This document shows, in pieces, positions 26,408 to 35,260 of a stretch of DNA of 64,000 nt (its first letter is position 1; each line of letters starts with the position of its first letter). Made by a program: the position numbers and the translations under genes. Source of the stretch: Nostoc sp. 'Peltigera membranacea cyanobiont' N6 (GTDB lineage: Bacteria; Cyanobacteriota; Cyanobacteriia; Cyanobacteriales; Nostocaceae); assembly GCF_002949735.1 (NCBI RefSeq), contig NZ_CP026681.1, forward strand, positions 124,001 through 188,000. Reading direction: 5' to 3'. The notes under the pieces were generated by a model. That model had not been told where the DNA came from, ran no database searches, and saw nothing but the letters and a program-made list of their open reading frames with translations.

Positions 26408-26479
26408 GATTGATACAGGAGTTGAACCTGTGACGCATCGATTATGAGTCGATTGCTCTACCAACTGAGCTAATCAAAC
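26408..26479 (-). tRNA. tRNA gene, anticodon CAT (second)
   Basis: The minus strand folds with acceptor GTTTGAT/ATCAATC (one mismatch), D arm GCTC/GAGC with AGTTGGTA loop, anticodon stem ATCGA/TCGAT with loop CTCATAA, and T arm ACAGG-TTCAACT-CCTGT. Only four bases separate it from the first CAT tRNA, and both have identical anticodon arms, so they arose by duplication. No CCA is encoded. Confidence 0.75.
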
Positions 26480-26488
26480 GATATAGTT

Positions 26489-26611
26489 TAAAGTACTCGG
26501 CGGCATACGCTTGTATCAGAGATTGGCGCACCAGTTAGGCTTATGGAACCTAAACTATAGCTTTGTAACTTTATTACTATCCCGCTTCAAATCTAGCACA
26601 GGAAAATCGCT
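26489..26611 (-). repeat. Tail of the duplicated block, upstream copy
   Basis: This matches 24711-24838 with scattered differences. It ends six bases before the stop codon of the COP23 gene, just as the other copy ends just before the reverse transcriptase stop codon. Confidence 0.65.
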
Positions 26612-26616
26612 GTAAT

Positions 26617-27111
26617 TTATTCTTTGGGAATCCCTAGATGATCCCTCAAATCAACGTAAGGCGCTCTATTACTTTTACTTAAAGGTTGCCGCCAAGCCAA
26701 GAGATTATTTAGCGCTTGAACGCCATCTTCATTGGGTTTGAGAGTCAATATCAACTTTTCACAGCGTCCATTGACTTGATTTGCGGTGCAAATCACATTT
26801 TGTCCGTTCATTTTGCCGACAGTAATAAATCTCAAGTCTCTGTTGCGGCGGTAATTTTCCAAACGGTGGCTTACGTCTTGACAGCGCGTTAGTTTATTGT
26901 AACCAGCGTCTCTAAAGTAATTGGAAGTCCAGCGAATCCAAGGCTCACTAACACCTCTAGGATTTGTGTACACCGTCACGGGTTTGTTTCCTAAGGTGTC
27001 ACAATAAAATCCTCGCCTACTTTCAGCTTGACTTGGCTGATTGATAGTTGCAGTCGCGCTGAGGGCAATTCCACCTGCAACCAAAACATTTGTCAATGAT
27101 GCCAATTTCAT
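26617..27111 (-). CDS. Secreted COP23-domain protein
   Basis: The 164-residue product has a clear signal peptide (MKLASLTNVLVAGGIALSATA, cleavage near SQA-ES). The mature part starts RRGFYCDTLGNKPVTVYTN and has four cysteines, the pattern of the COP23 family (circadian oscillating polypeptide) of cyanobacteria. These proteins are exported or membrane-associated with unknown function. It is on the same strand as and upstream of the retron. Confidence 0.8.
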   Translation of the reverse strand: MKLASLTNVLVAGGIALSATATINQPSQAESRRGFYCDTLGNKPVTVYTNPRGVSEPWIRWTSNYFRDAGYNKLTRCQDVSHRLENYRRNRDLRFITVGKMNGQNVICTANQVNGRCEKLILTLKPNEDGVQALNNLLAWRQPLSKSNRAPYVDLRDHLGIPKE

Positions 27112-27243
27112 GAGTATCTCTCAAATGTTGAGTAAAAAGTTTTTATTTGCCTTGTATTTGGAACTCTTCCTACTTCATTTAATAGGGAGACGATCGGAAG
27201 ATTTAACTTCTTATATCCCAAGCAATTGGGATATAAGAAGTTT

Positions 27244-27501
27244 TTACTTGTATATATAATGAGCCGCAACCCACTTGCGACCATGATTTGTTTTTTCCCA
27301 ATGTGCAGGAACTAACACTTTCTTTTTGACTGGTGGTGCATAACGCTTAATTTGTGGTGGTTTTTTTGCTATTATTTGAGCGGGTCTATTAATAGCGTGG
27401 GGCTTCACAATAACTTGTAATGCTGATGCTTGTGAAGGAATAGAAGTAACAGTAAATGGTACAAGAAGTGCTACACCGGCAAGAATTTGTTTAATATTCA
27501 T
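27244..27501 (-). CDS. Small exported basic protein
   Basis: From ATG at 27501 the product has 85 residues. Residues 1-25 (NIKQILAGVALLVPFTVT) form a signal peptide ending near SQASA. The mature part is lysine- and proline-rich and ends VPAHWEKTNHGRKWVAAHYIYK. No known domain is recognised; such short periplasmic proteins with a terminal W-x-AHY motif occur in Nostocales. A palindromic AT sequence lies just downstream on the plus strand. Confidence 0.6.
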   Translation of the reverse strand: MNIKQILAGVALLVPFTVTSIPSQASALQVIVKPHAINRPAQIIAKKPPQIKRYAPPVKKKVLVPAHWEKTNHGRKWVAAHYIYK

Positions 27502-27528
27502 CACTAAATTTCCTTTGGTAAACTGCAT

Positions 27529-28142
27529 GATTAAAGTTCAATAAACTTTAATCTGGTTGATGTCTCATGTTTATAAGCATAAGAGTTAAAACAGCTATGA
27601 ACTAGTGATAAAAGTAACTAATTGGATTATGACTTAAGTAATCTCTAATGTCAGGATTCTCAGTTTTGAATCATGAATGAACCTTATTCTGTCAATGCCA
27701 TGTACTGCTGAAGGGAAGATAAAAATGGCTATGATGCCGAGCAAATAAGCTCAGAAAAGCAGAAATGCTATATACGAATCATATTTGATTTTTGAACAGA
27801 TACGTAGGGTGCGTTAGCGACAGCGTAACGCGCCAAATCCTTGACAATGGTGCGTTACGAACTTCGTTCTAACACACCCTACAATACTAAGTTCACAATA
27901 AGTCAGTGTATATTCCAGTCGATAAGCAGCAAAACGCGATCTTAATGCTGATTGAAATCGGTCAAAACCTCGTTCTAAAATTAGCTGTGTTAGTGGATCT
28001 AGACTCATTCTTTATATTGAAAGTAGGAGTATATCAATTTGCTCCAACTCCGCAAAAAATAATTACCTCAAATACAATGTCTGCAATGGGGTACGCCTAC
28101 ACCTGTTATTGCCTACATCAATTATCTCCGCTACCTTGTGGT
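27529..28142. other. Gene-free stretch of 600 bp with an inverted repeat
   Basis: No gene is convincing. GTAGGGTG at 27804-27811 pairs with CACCCTAC at 27875-27882, and GCGTTA/TAACGC lies inside. This is a dispersed palindromic element common in Nostoc genomes; fragments also occur near 34970, 35080 and 37290 in this window. Confidence 0.6.
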
Positions 28143-28721
28143 TTAGTCTGGGAAAGCTAGACCAGTCATGGGGTCGCGGATATATAATCCTAATGTGAGA
28201 CTACGCATTGCTTCATCCCAAATGGGTATTAATTGTTCTGCTTGATCTACCCAATAATCGAATGTAATCAAGCACTGAACATTTGACCCCAAACCAATGC
28301 AAGTCCGCGAAAAAGCTTCCCGTGGTTCTTCTTGAACATCAATAAACTTCATCTCTGTCCAGACAATTCTGGCGGTTTGGCGTTTTATGGTAATAATTTC
28401 TCCCCTAGCAATGACGTTGCGACTATCGTCTTCCAGTATTTTCTTCAAAGTAGATTTTAGCGGAAACTGGCTCCAGTCGTTGGGTGGCAGGCGATTAAAA
28501 GATACTTCTAGGCAGCAATCATCGTTGGGCGGTTTTTTATCGAGGAACTTGAAAGATTTTTCTTGTGGCTCAAGAATCCAATCTTGGGGAACATTGAAGC
28601 GAACAGCGCCTCGATCTGCTACAAATATTTTGTAACCTGATGGAGATTCCCAACGATGATCGGGTTTTAATTCAAGGGTTTCTTTGATCCACTGGAGATT
28701 GCTTTTTTTACGCTTTGCCAT
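28143..28721 (-). CDS. Conserved cyanobacterial protein of unknown function
   Basis: From ATG at 28721 (MAKRKKSNLQWIKETLELKP) the product has 192 residues. An upstream extension to 28868 is hydrophobic and unlike the rest, so the internal start is preferred. Conserved-looking blocks are HRWESPSGYKIFVADRGAVRFNVPQDW and CLITFDYWVDQAEQ. No enzymatic motif is visible. It stands alone on the minus strand. Confidence 0.65.
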   Translation of the reverse strand: MAKRKKSNLQWIKETLELKPDHRWESPSGYKIFVADRGAVRFNVPQDWILEPQEKSFKFLDKKPPNDDCCLEVSFNRLPPNDWSQFPLKSTLKKILEDDSRNVIARGEIITIKRQTARIVWTEMKFIDVQEEPREAFSRTCIGLGSNVQCLITFDYWVDQAEQLIPIWDEAMRSLTLGLYIRDPMTGLAFPD

Positions 28722-29424
28722 AGTGTTTCTGCATTTTCTGCTAGAGAGGGCGACGCGAAATAGCTCATCGTAGACATTGCCCTTTTTGTTAATTTTATCA
28801 AATTGCAAGGGTTTTGAATAAGGGATTTCCAAGAAATAAATTATCCAATAGACGAACCACAGAGACAAGGCAGCGCGTTCTTAGTGCAAGCAAGCACTAT
28901 TTTATACAATCTCTGCTATGCCTCAACAGAGAATTTACGGTTATTAAGATGGCAATGGTGATGTTCAGCTTGCATTAGACAGATTTCACTTTATTTAGCC
29001 CAACCTACTCCTAAAGATAAATCTACTGCAACACATACAGTAATTAAAAAAACTAATTGAAGCAATTACTAAATTTTATTTTATTGCCGAAAAAGTTAAA
29101 AATTTAGATGTATTTATCTACCATATAGTTAAATATATTCCTTGAGAAGGATGTTCTTTTTAAGAAGTTACTTTTATTAGACCATAGGTTGACAAGAAAT
29201 AGTAGATATACATTTGATTCAATGATATTCATCAGATAAATATTAAAAATCTTAGTCTTTTGTTAATGTTTACTAGCTATACTGCGAGAGTAGTGAATAA
29301 AAATTCGGATTTGAATATCTAGGGATAATTGTGTCATCCAGGAAAAATGCCCTAGATTTATACCCAAGCTGCAAAATTTAGCCGAAACCAACTACTAAAT
29401 AGGTAAATCTTTAAGGGAATAACC
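28722..29424. other. Long leader upstream of the OCP gene
   Basis: About 700 AT-rich bases without a convincing gene. It separates the divergent genes at 28721 and 29425 and must hold the ocp promoter, which I could not pinpoint. Confidence 0.4.
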
Positions 29425-30384
29425 ATGAGTTATACTATCGAGTCCGCACGCAATATTTTCTCTAGCACTCAAGTGGCAGATGCTGTTCCAGCCACTACAG
29501 CAAAGTTTGCTGAACTCAACATTGACGATCAATTGGCATTTCTCTGGTATGCCTACGCTGAACTAGGTCGTACAATTACTCCAGCTGCTCCCGGAAAAGC
29601 AAATCTGCAATTAATGGAGGGTATATTCAACGAAATTAAGCAGATGTCTCATGAAGAACAAACGCAATTAATGAGAGATTTAGCGAGTAATGCTGACACT
29701 CCCATCAGCCGTTCTTATGCATACTTTGGTGTCAACGCTAAGTTGGGATTCTGGTGGCAGTTAGGAGAGTGGATGAAACAGGGTATTGTCGCTCCTATGC
29801 CAGTTGGCTATCAAATGTCAACCCAAGTTAAAGCAGTGCTAGAAGCTGTTCAGAGAATCGATCAGAGTCAACAAATTACTGTACTACGCAATACTGTAGT
29901 AAATATGGGATTTGATCCGTCTCTGGCTGATAAAAAACAGGCAGAAGTCATAAACTTTAAGTTCCCACGTTCATCCCTAAGTCCCCAATTTACTATTGAG
30001 GGAGTTACAGAACCAACGGTGCTGAAATACATTGAAGCTATGAATGCAGATAACTTGGAAGCGGCTGTTGCTTTATTTGCTACTAATGGTGCGCTGCAAC
30101 CACCCTTCCAAAAACCAATTGTTGGTCGAGAAGCGATTACTTCTTATCTCCGAGATGAGGGACAAGGGTTAGTGATGAAGCCAACTAAAGGCGTTTCGGA
30201 AACTATAGAAGATGGTTATACACAGCATAAAATTACTGGTACGGTAGAAACTCCCTGGTTTGGAGGTAATGTTGGCATGAACATTGCTTGGCGATTTTTA
30301 CTCGATCCTCAAGGTCAAATTTACTTCGTGGCTATTGATTTACTTGCTTCTCCCAAAGAACTGCTTAACCTAACTCGCAAGTAA
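29425..30384 (+). CDS. ocp: Orange carotenoid protein
   Basis: The 319-residue product is a full-length OCP, the blue-light-activated photoprotective quencher of phycobilisomes. The N-terminal carotenoid-binding domain covers about residues 1-165 (FLWYAYAELGRTITPAAPG), followed by a linker and an NTF2-like C-terminal domain from about 190 (VLKYIEAMNADNLEAAVALF; TPWFGGNVGMNIAWRF). The Tyr and Trp near VLKYIEAM and NIAWRF match the residues that hold the carotenoid keto group. It has its own long promoter region and lies inside the nifD element, so heterocysts, which degrade phycobilisomes, would lose it. Confidence 0.95.
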   Translation: MSYTIESARNIFSSTQVADAVPATTAKFAELNIDDQLAFLWYAYAELGRTITPAAPGKANLQLMEGIFNEIKQMSHEEQTQLMRDLASNADTPISRSYAYFGVNAKLGFWWQLGEWMKQGIVAPMPVGYQMSTQVKAVLEAVQRIDQSQQITVLRNTVVNMGFDPSLADKKQAEVINFKFPRSSLSPQFTIEGVTEPTVLKYIEAMNADNLEAAVALFATNGALQPPFQKPIVGREAITSYLRDEGQGLVMKPTKGVSETIEDGYTQHKITGTVETPWFGGNVGMNIAWRFLLDPQGQIYFVAIDLLASPKELLNLTRK

Positions 30385-30737
30385 AATTTATTTATTTCTT
30401 AAAATCGCCCTTCTCTAAGATGATGTTTTAAAAGGTTTTTTTGCTCCCATTGTTAGTAAAGGATTGCATCTTAGTCCATAGCCAAAATTTAATTTGGCGT
30501 TGTACTTAACCCAGTGTAGAACTGCAAAATTATAACTTTCGGGACTTTTAAAACATCCTCTAAGCGCCATGATGCTCATCAAATAAAATCTCAATCAATG
30601 CTCGGTTCTAAGTGAACCGAGCTTCAGTGTATTCCCAATAACATACATATTGCACCCCCTACGAAGTTTTTCGCAGCAGTAATTCAATCGCGATCTCAAG
30701 CTACATCAAAGACTTACGCTTACTTAGCGCTCGCCTT

Positions 30738-30970
30738 TAGTTAGCAAAAGCAGCTTTGACTTATTCAAAAGCAGCTTTGACTTATTCATTTTGGTGTTTT
30801 CCGCAAGTAAAACAAGCTTTGACTTTCTCAAAAGCAGCTTTTGCTTTCTCATTTTGGTGTTTTCCGCAAGTAAAAGCAGCTTTGACTTATTCATTTTGGT
30901 GTTTTCCGCAAGCAAAAGCAGCTTTGACTTTCTCAAAAGCAGCTTTGACTTTCTCATTTCAGTATTTCGC
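30738..30970. repeat. 21-bp tandem repeat array
   Basis: Units of 21 bp alternate between AAAAGCAGCTTTGACTTATTC and ATTTTGGTGTTTTCCGCAAGT types for about 11 copies. All intervals are multiples of 21. Both strands can be read in frame as 7-residue repeats (KAALTYS/FWCFPQV or KSKLLLL/AENTKMN), but no ribosome site or upstream start supports a protein on the plus strand. I regard it as a noncoding repeat. Bases 30385-30737 and 30971-31099 show nothing else. Confidence 0.75.
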
Positions 30971-31099
30971 GCATTTATGACAGCGATCGCATTTGTAGCA
31001 AAAACTATTGCAGATTTGCTGAAATTCTCTCAGGCTAATTCATACGGAAATTATTTAAGGTAAAGAATATTAACCGTACTATATTCCCAGGTGTAGCTT

Positions 31100-31525
31100 A
31101 TGGCTCGGAGAAAAAGAACCTCTTTAATATTAGAAAGAGCAGTGCGTCGTGCGGCTAGCATAAACTCTATCGATCCGAATTTAGATTTAGACAATGGACT
31201 AAACTTACCTGCCTTCTCAACTCTAATCGAAACAATGCGAAGTAGAGAAAATGCCTATAACACTGCCCTTTCCACCTTGGATAAATTGTACCGAGAAATG
31301 CTGGAAACAGAAGACAAGCTGGCAGATATGACAGAACACATGCTCATGGCAGTTGCAACTCGATATGGCAAAAGCAGTGTAGAGTACGGTATGGCGGGAG
31401 GAGTTCCTAAAAACCAGCGTCGTAAGGGATTACGAGGCGAGTCGCCAAGTCCCACTGATGAGCAATCGTCATTTGTTGCTACTGTGGAGAGCAAGAATGG
31501 AAAGAAACCAGTAGCGACAACTTAG
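31100..31525 (+). CDS. Small protein of unknown function
   Basis: The 141-residue product starts MARRKRTSLILERAVRRAASI, has a helical middle with heptads (LIETMRSRENAYNTALSTLDKLYREMLETEDKL), and ends in a basic disordered tail. No known domain is recognised. Related proteins seem frequent in Nostoc genomes. It is followed by a noncoding region with a miniature inverted-repeat element. Confidence 0.6.
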   Translation: MARRKRTSLILERAVRRAASINSIDPNLDLDNGLNLPAFSTLIETMRSRENAYNTALSTLDKLYREMLETEDKLADMTEHMLMAVATRYGKSSVEYGMAGGVPKNQRRKGLRGESPSPTDEQSSFVATVESKNGKKPVATT

Positions 31526-31678
31526 GATGTGTGCGATCGCACTAAATTTTGTCAAGCCCAAATAATTGCATAGATGCAGCTTTGCGGGGACGAAACCTGC
31601 GATCGCTAATCAAATTTGACCTTATCCAGCAAAATATTTACCCGTAAGATTGGGTAGTAGTGGTGAAATTCAGCTTTT

Positions 31679-31827
31679 ATATCATGTCCGCATAATTAGT
31701 TATGATTCCCACAGTCATTGCACCCCACCCCTTAATCCCCTCCCCGCAAGCGGGGAGGGGAGACAAAGCGCAGCTTTGGCGGGGTGGGGTTCTTCAGGTT
31801 TGATAAGTAATCAAGCGGACATGATAT
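31679..31827. mobile_element. Miniature inverted-repeat element, copy 1
   Basis: ATATCATGTCCGC at 31679-31691 and GCGGACATGATAT at 31815-31827 are perfect 13-bp terminal inverted repeats. The 149-bp unit contains a CCCCTCCCCGC-AAGCGGGGAGGGG hairpin. A second copy with the same termini lies at 40249-40403. No transposase is encoded, so it is mobilised in trans if at all. Confidence 0.8.
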
Positions 31828-31977
31828 TATTGGATATTGGGGATATTTGATAGTGCATTGCACTTTGCGACAATGCACCTGACACCTGGACAAAAAAATT
31901 TAAACAAAGATGAGTCTCTAGACATATTGGGAACTATAGAAGTAAATCAAGTTAGCATCAACTTCCAGCTTCCAGCT

Positions 31978-34176
31978 ATGAAGACTCACTACCCCAGCAA
32001 AGGTAAAGCTTTTCCTTTACAGATTGTCCTTGTTGTTCCCTTCCTTATCCAAATTTTTGCAGCAGTCAGTTTAGTGGGTTATTTGTCCTTTAAAAACGGA
32101 GAAAGAGCAGTTAACTACCTAGCAGAAAAGTTTATAGATCGCACCACTGAGGTAGTAGATGAACACTTAAAGTCTTATCTTTCCATTCCGCAAAGCCTTA
32201 ATCAGATTAACGCAGATGCCATCCACAGGGGAATATTAGATGTGCGCGATCGCCAAACCCTTGGCAAGTATTTCTGGGATCAGATGCAGGTCTATGACCT
32301 GACTTATATTGGTATTGGACTAATAACGGGTGAAGGGCTGGGAGCCGCTCGTTATGATGGCAAGACGATCGTCATTGATGATTGGACTGCCAAGCCTCCT
32401 AATAATACTTTCACTTATGCCACAGATAATCAAGGTAATCGAACTCAGGTTAATGCTCGGTGGGATTGGAACAATTTCAGTGAATCTTGGTATACCCAAC
32501 CCATCGCTGCTGGTAAACCTATTTGGGGAAAGATTGTAACTGCAAATCTTCCAACGGGCCCCTACATCAGCGCTTCTGCTAGTCGTCCTATCTATGATTC
32601 GCAAAATCGCTTGCTAGGAATGATTGCTACGGATATTCACCTGTCGAAACTCAGCGATTTTTTACATAGTTTGAATATTAGTCAGTCTGGGAAGGTATTT
32701 CTGCTGGAACGAGATGGCACATTAATCGCCAGTTCTGTTACAGAGAAGCCTTTTGTTCTTGTCAATGAGCAGATCCGGCGATTGAAAGCGATCGACAGTT
32801 CCGATCCAATGATACAAAACATTGCCAGACACCTCCAAACCTTCAACGGGTTTAAGTCCATCACTCAAGACACAGATTTTAAGCTTGAGGTGCAAGGAAA
32901 ACGGCATTTTGTCGATGCCATACCTTGGCGTGACAAATATGGCTTGGATTGGTTGGTGGTAGTGAGTGTGCCCGAAGACACATTTATGGCGCAAATTAAC
33001 GCCAACACGCGCACCACGATCGCACTTTGTTTTGGTGCATTAGTCATTGCCTCAGTGATGAGCGTGTTTACCTCTCATTGGATTGTCCGCCCGATTCTGC
33101 GGCTAAATTGGGCAAGTAAGGCAATGGCATCTGGCAATTTAGATCAGCAAGTAGAAACTAGCATTATTCAAGAACTTAATACTCTGTCTAACTCCTTCAA
33201 CCAGATGGCAGGGCAATTGCACGAATCGTTTACTGCCTTAGAGAAAAGCAAGGAAGAACTTGAAGATCGAGTAGAAGAACGCACCACCGAACTCAAAAAT
33301 GCATTAGAAGAATTGCAGCGCACTCAATCTCAAGTGATTCAAAGTGAAAAAATGTCTAGTCTCGGACAACTAGTTGCTGGAGTCGCACACGAAATTAATA
33401 ATCCAGTCAACTTTATTCATGGCAATCTCGTTCATGTACAGCAATATACCCAGGATTTATTAGCGTTTGTGCAGTTGTATCAGCAGTATAATCCCAACCC
33501 TACGGCTGAAATTCAAACTCTTGCTGAAGATATCGATCTGGAGTTTTTGCAGTCAGACTTACCAAAAATATTGTCTTCTATGAAAGTAGGCACTGAGCGC
33601 ATTTGCCAAATTGTACTGTCGCTACGAAACTTCTCCCGCATCGACGAAGCAGAATTTAAAAGCGTTGATATCCATGAGGGCATCCACAGTACCTTGATGA
33701 TTTTGCAGCACCGCCTCAAAGCAAAACCAGAACAACCTGAAATTGAGGTAATTAAAGACTATGGCACTCTACCCCTTGTAGAATGCTATGCCGGACAACT
33801 CAACCAGGTATTTATGAATATCTTAGTTAATGCGATTGATGCGTTAGAAGAAAATAATACTAAGCGTACCTATAAGGAGATCGAGGAAAATCCCAGTCAA
33901 ATTAAGATTCGCACATCTGTAGTTGATTCAAAATGGTTAGAAATTGCGATCGCTGATAACGGAGTTGGTATATCTAAAGAATTTCAGCAACGCATATTCG
34001 ATCCTTTTTTCACCACCAAACCCGTTGGCAAAGGGACTGGAATGGGTATGTCTATCAGCTACCAAATCATCACAGAAAAACATGGCGGTAAACTAGAGTG
34101 CTTCTCAACTCCTGGAAAAGGAACCGAGTTTATCATTCAGATTCCTCTCCAGCTAAAGCTTCATGAAGTGGTTTAA
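31978..34176 (+). CDS. Membrane sensor histidine kinase
   Basis: From ATG at 31978 the product has 732 residues. It has a first membrane segment (IVLVVPFLIQIFAAVSLVGYL), a large extracytoplasmic Cache-type sensor (YIGIGLITGEGLGAARYDG; ISASASRPIYDSQNRLLGMI), a second membrane segment (TIALCFGALVIASVMSVF), HAMP, a coiled coil, HisKA with VAGVAHEINNP, and an HATPase domain with N, G1 and G2 boxes (NILVNAIDALEENN; IADNGVGIS; GKGTGMGMS). It phosphorylates an unknown response regulator; none is adjacent. The longer frame from 31837 overlaps the inverted-repeat element and is less likely. The 13-base gap to the next frame suggests a link to the methyltransferase gene. Confidence 0.9.
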   Translation: MKTHYPSKGKAFPLQIVLVVPFLIQIFAAVSLVGYLSFKNGERAVNYLAEKFIDRTTEVVDEHLKSYLSIPQSLNQINADAIHRGILDVRDRQTLGKYFWDQMQVYDLTYIGIGLITGEGLGAARYDGKTIVIDDWTAKPPNNTFTYATDNQGNRTQVNARWDWNNFSESWYTQPIAAGKPIWGKIVTANLPTGPYISASASRPIYDSQNRLLGMIATDIHLSKLSDFLHSLNISQSGKVFLLERDGTLIASSVTEKPFVLVNEQIRRLKAIDSSDPMIQNIARHLQTFNGFKSITQDTDFKLEVQGKRHFVDAIPWRDKYGLDWLVVVSVPEDTFMAQINANTRTTIALCFGALVIASVMSVFTSHWIVRPILRLNWASKAMASGNLDQQVETSIIQELNTLSNSFNQMAGQLHESFTALEKSKEELEDRVEERTTELKNALEELQRTQSQVIQSEKMSSLGQLVAGVAHEINNPVNFIHGNLVHVQQYTQDLLAFVQLYQQYNPNPTAEIQTLAEDIDLEFLQSDLPKILSSMKVGTERICQIVLSLRNFSRIDEAEFKSVDIHEGIHSTLMILQHRLKAKPEQPEIEVIKDYGTLPLVECYAGQLNQVFMNILVNAIDALEENNTKRTYKEIEENPSQIKIRTSVVDSKWLEIAIADNGVGISKEFQQRIFDPFFTTKPVGKGTGMGMSISYQIITEKHGGKLECFSTPGKGTEFIIQIPLQLKLHEVV

Positions 34177-34299
34177 CTTGATACTGATTTGGAATTGTCA
34201 AGTTATCTAAGTAGTAGTATAATCTACAAGGTTTGGGCATCAACATATTATACAGTTGAACAGATACTTAAATCAGTAGTCCTATTTGTTAAAAAACCT

Positions 34300-34947
34300 A
34301 TGAAGATTGATCGGTTGATAGAAACCTACGATCGCGGGGCGGTAGATTATGATGCAATTATGAAGCGTTATTGGCACATTGAGCGCGAACCGTTAATTGC
34401 TTCTTTGCAGCTTCAGCCAGGACAAACCGTACTAGATGCTGCGGTAGGAACAGGTCTTAATCTTCCAGCCTATCCTGAAGGTGTGCATGTCGTTGGTGTC
34501 GATCTTTCTCATAAAATGATGGATGAAGCACGTCAAAAGGACGTATCCGCAGACATCACCTTTAAGGTATCGGATATGTGCAATCTAGATTTTCCTGATA
34601 ATAGTTTTGATGCAGCAGCGTCAGGATTTACCTTCTGTGTCGTTAAAGATCCAGTTCTTGCTCTTAAAGAAATCCTCCGAGTTACCAAACCTGGTGCATT
34701 TATTGCCATTCTCGATTACTGCAAATCCCAAGATCCAGAGATTCAGAAATGGCAAGAGTTAATAGCTGATGCAGCTTCACAGCTAGGCTTCCCCACTGGC
34801 AAAATCAAGTGGGATGCATTGATGGATTATGACGAATTGATTTACAACAGCAAGCTTCCCATTGAAGTGCTTGCGGACAATCGGATAGAAAATCCAAACC
34901 CGTTTTTGTGTGGTTGTCAATTACTGCTGAAAAATTCAAAAATTTAA
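34300..34947 (+). CDS. Class I SAM-dependent methyltransferase
   Basis: From ATG at 34300 the product has 215 residues. The SAM-binding motif I is VLDAAVGTGLNLPAY, followed by VVGVDLSHKMMDEAR and a motif II-like FPDNSFDAAASGFTFCVV. It resembles UbiE/phosphatidylethanolamine-type methyltransferases, but the substrate cannot be told. A longer reading from 34189 has an unrelated N-terminus. It follows the histidine kinase on the same strand. Confidence 0.85.
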   Translation: MKIDRLIETYDRGAVDYDAIMKRYWHIEREPLIASLQLQPGQTVLDAAVGTGLNLPAYPEGVHVVGVDLSHKMMDEARQKDVSADITFKVSDMCNLDFPDNSFDAAASGFTFCVVKDPVLALKEILRVTKPGAFIAILDYCKSQDPEIQKWQELIADAASQLGFPTGKIKWDALMDYDELIYNSKLPIEVLADNRIENPNPFLCGCQLLLKNSKI

Positions 34948-35260
34948 AGGCAATAATATAGTCTCTGGTGCGTTACGGCTAATCCTAACTTTCTCAAAAT
35001 CTCAAATTTTTGTATAGCCATAGCGCATCTTACTTAATATTTATTTTATAAAATAGACTGTCATCCAACAATAAGCATAGTAAGGTGCGCTGCACTTGGC
35101 AACAAGACACCACCATCTACATCATTTAGGTTGACAGTAAGAATTCAGAATGCAGAAATCAAAATTAAGAAGATTTTGAGACTAAAGCTGAATAATTAAG
35201 AAGCTATAGCAGCCTTGATTGGATAATGATTCTGACTTTTTAATTCTGAATTCTTACATT
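34948..35260. repeat. Gene-free stretch with a 15-bp inverted repeat pair
   Basis: GTAAGAATTCAGAAT at 35137-35151 and ATTCTGAATTCTTAC at 35243-35257 are perfect inverted repeats 91 bp apart, possibly a small nonautonomous element. A fragment of the GGTGCG palindrome family lies near 34970-35100. No gene is seen. Confidence 0.6.

Noticed and set aside
24229..26611. CRISPR-like array suggested by repeated blocks
   Set aside because: There are only two long copies and no short regularly spaced repeats.
30724..31063. Repetitive protein frames on both strands of the 21-bp array
   Set aside because: The frames are a by-product of a repeat whose unit is a multiple of three; no ribosome site or conserved domain supports them.
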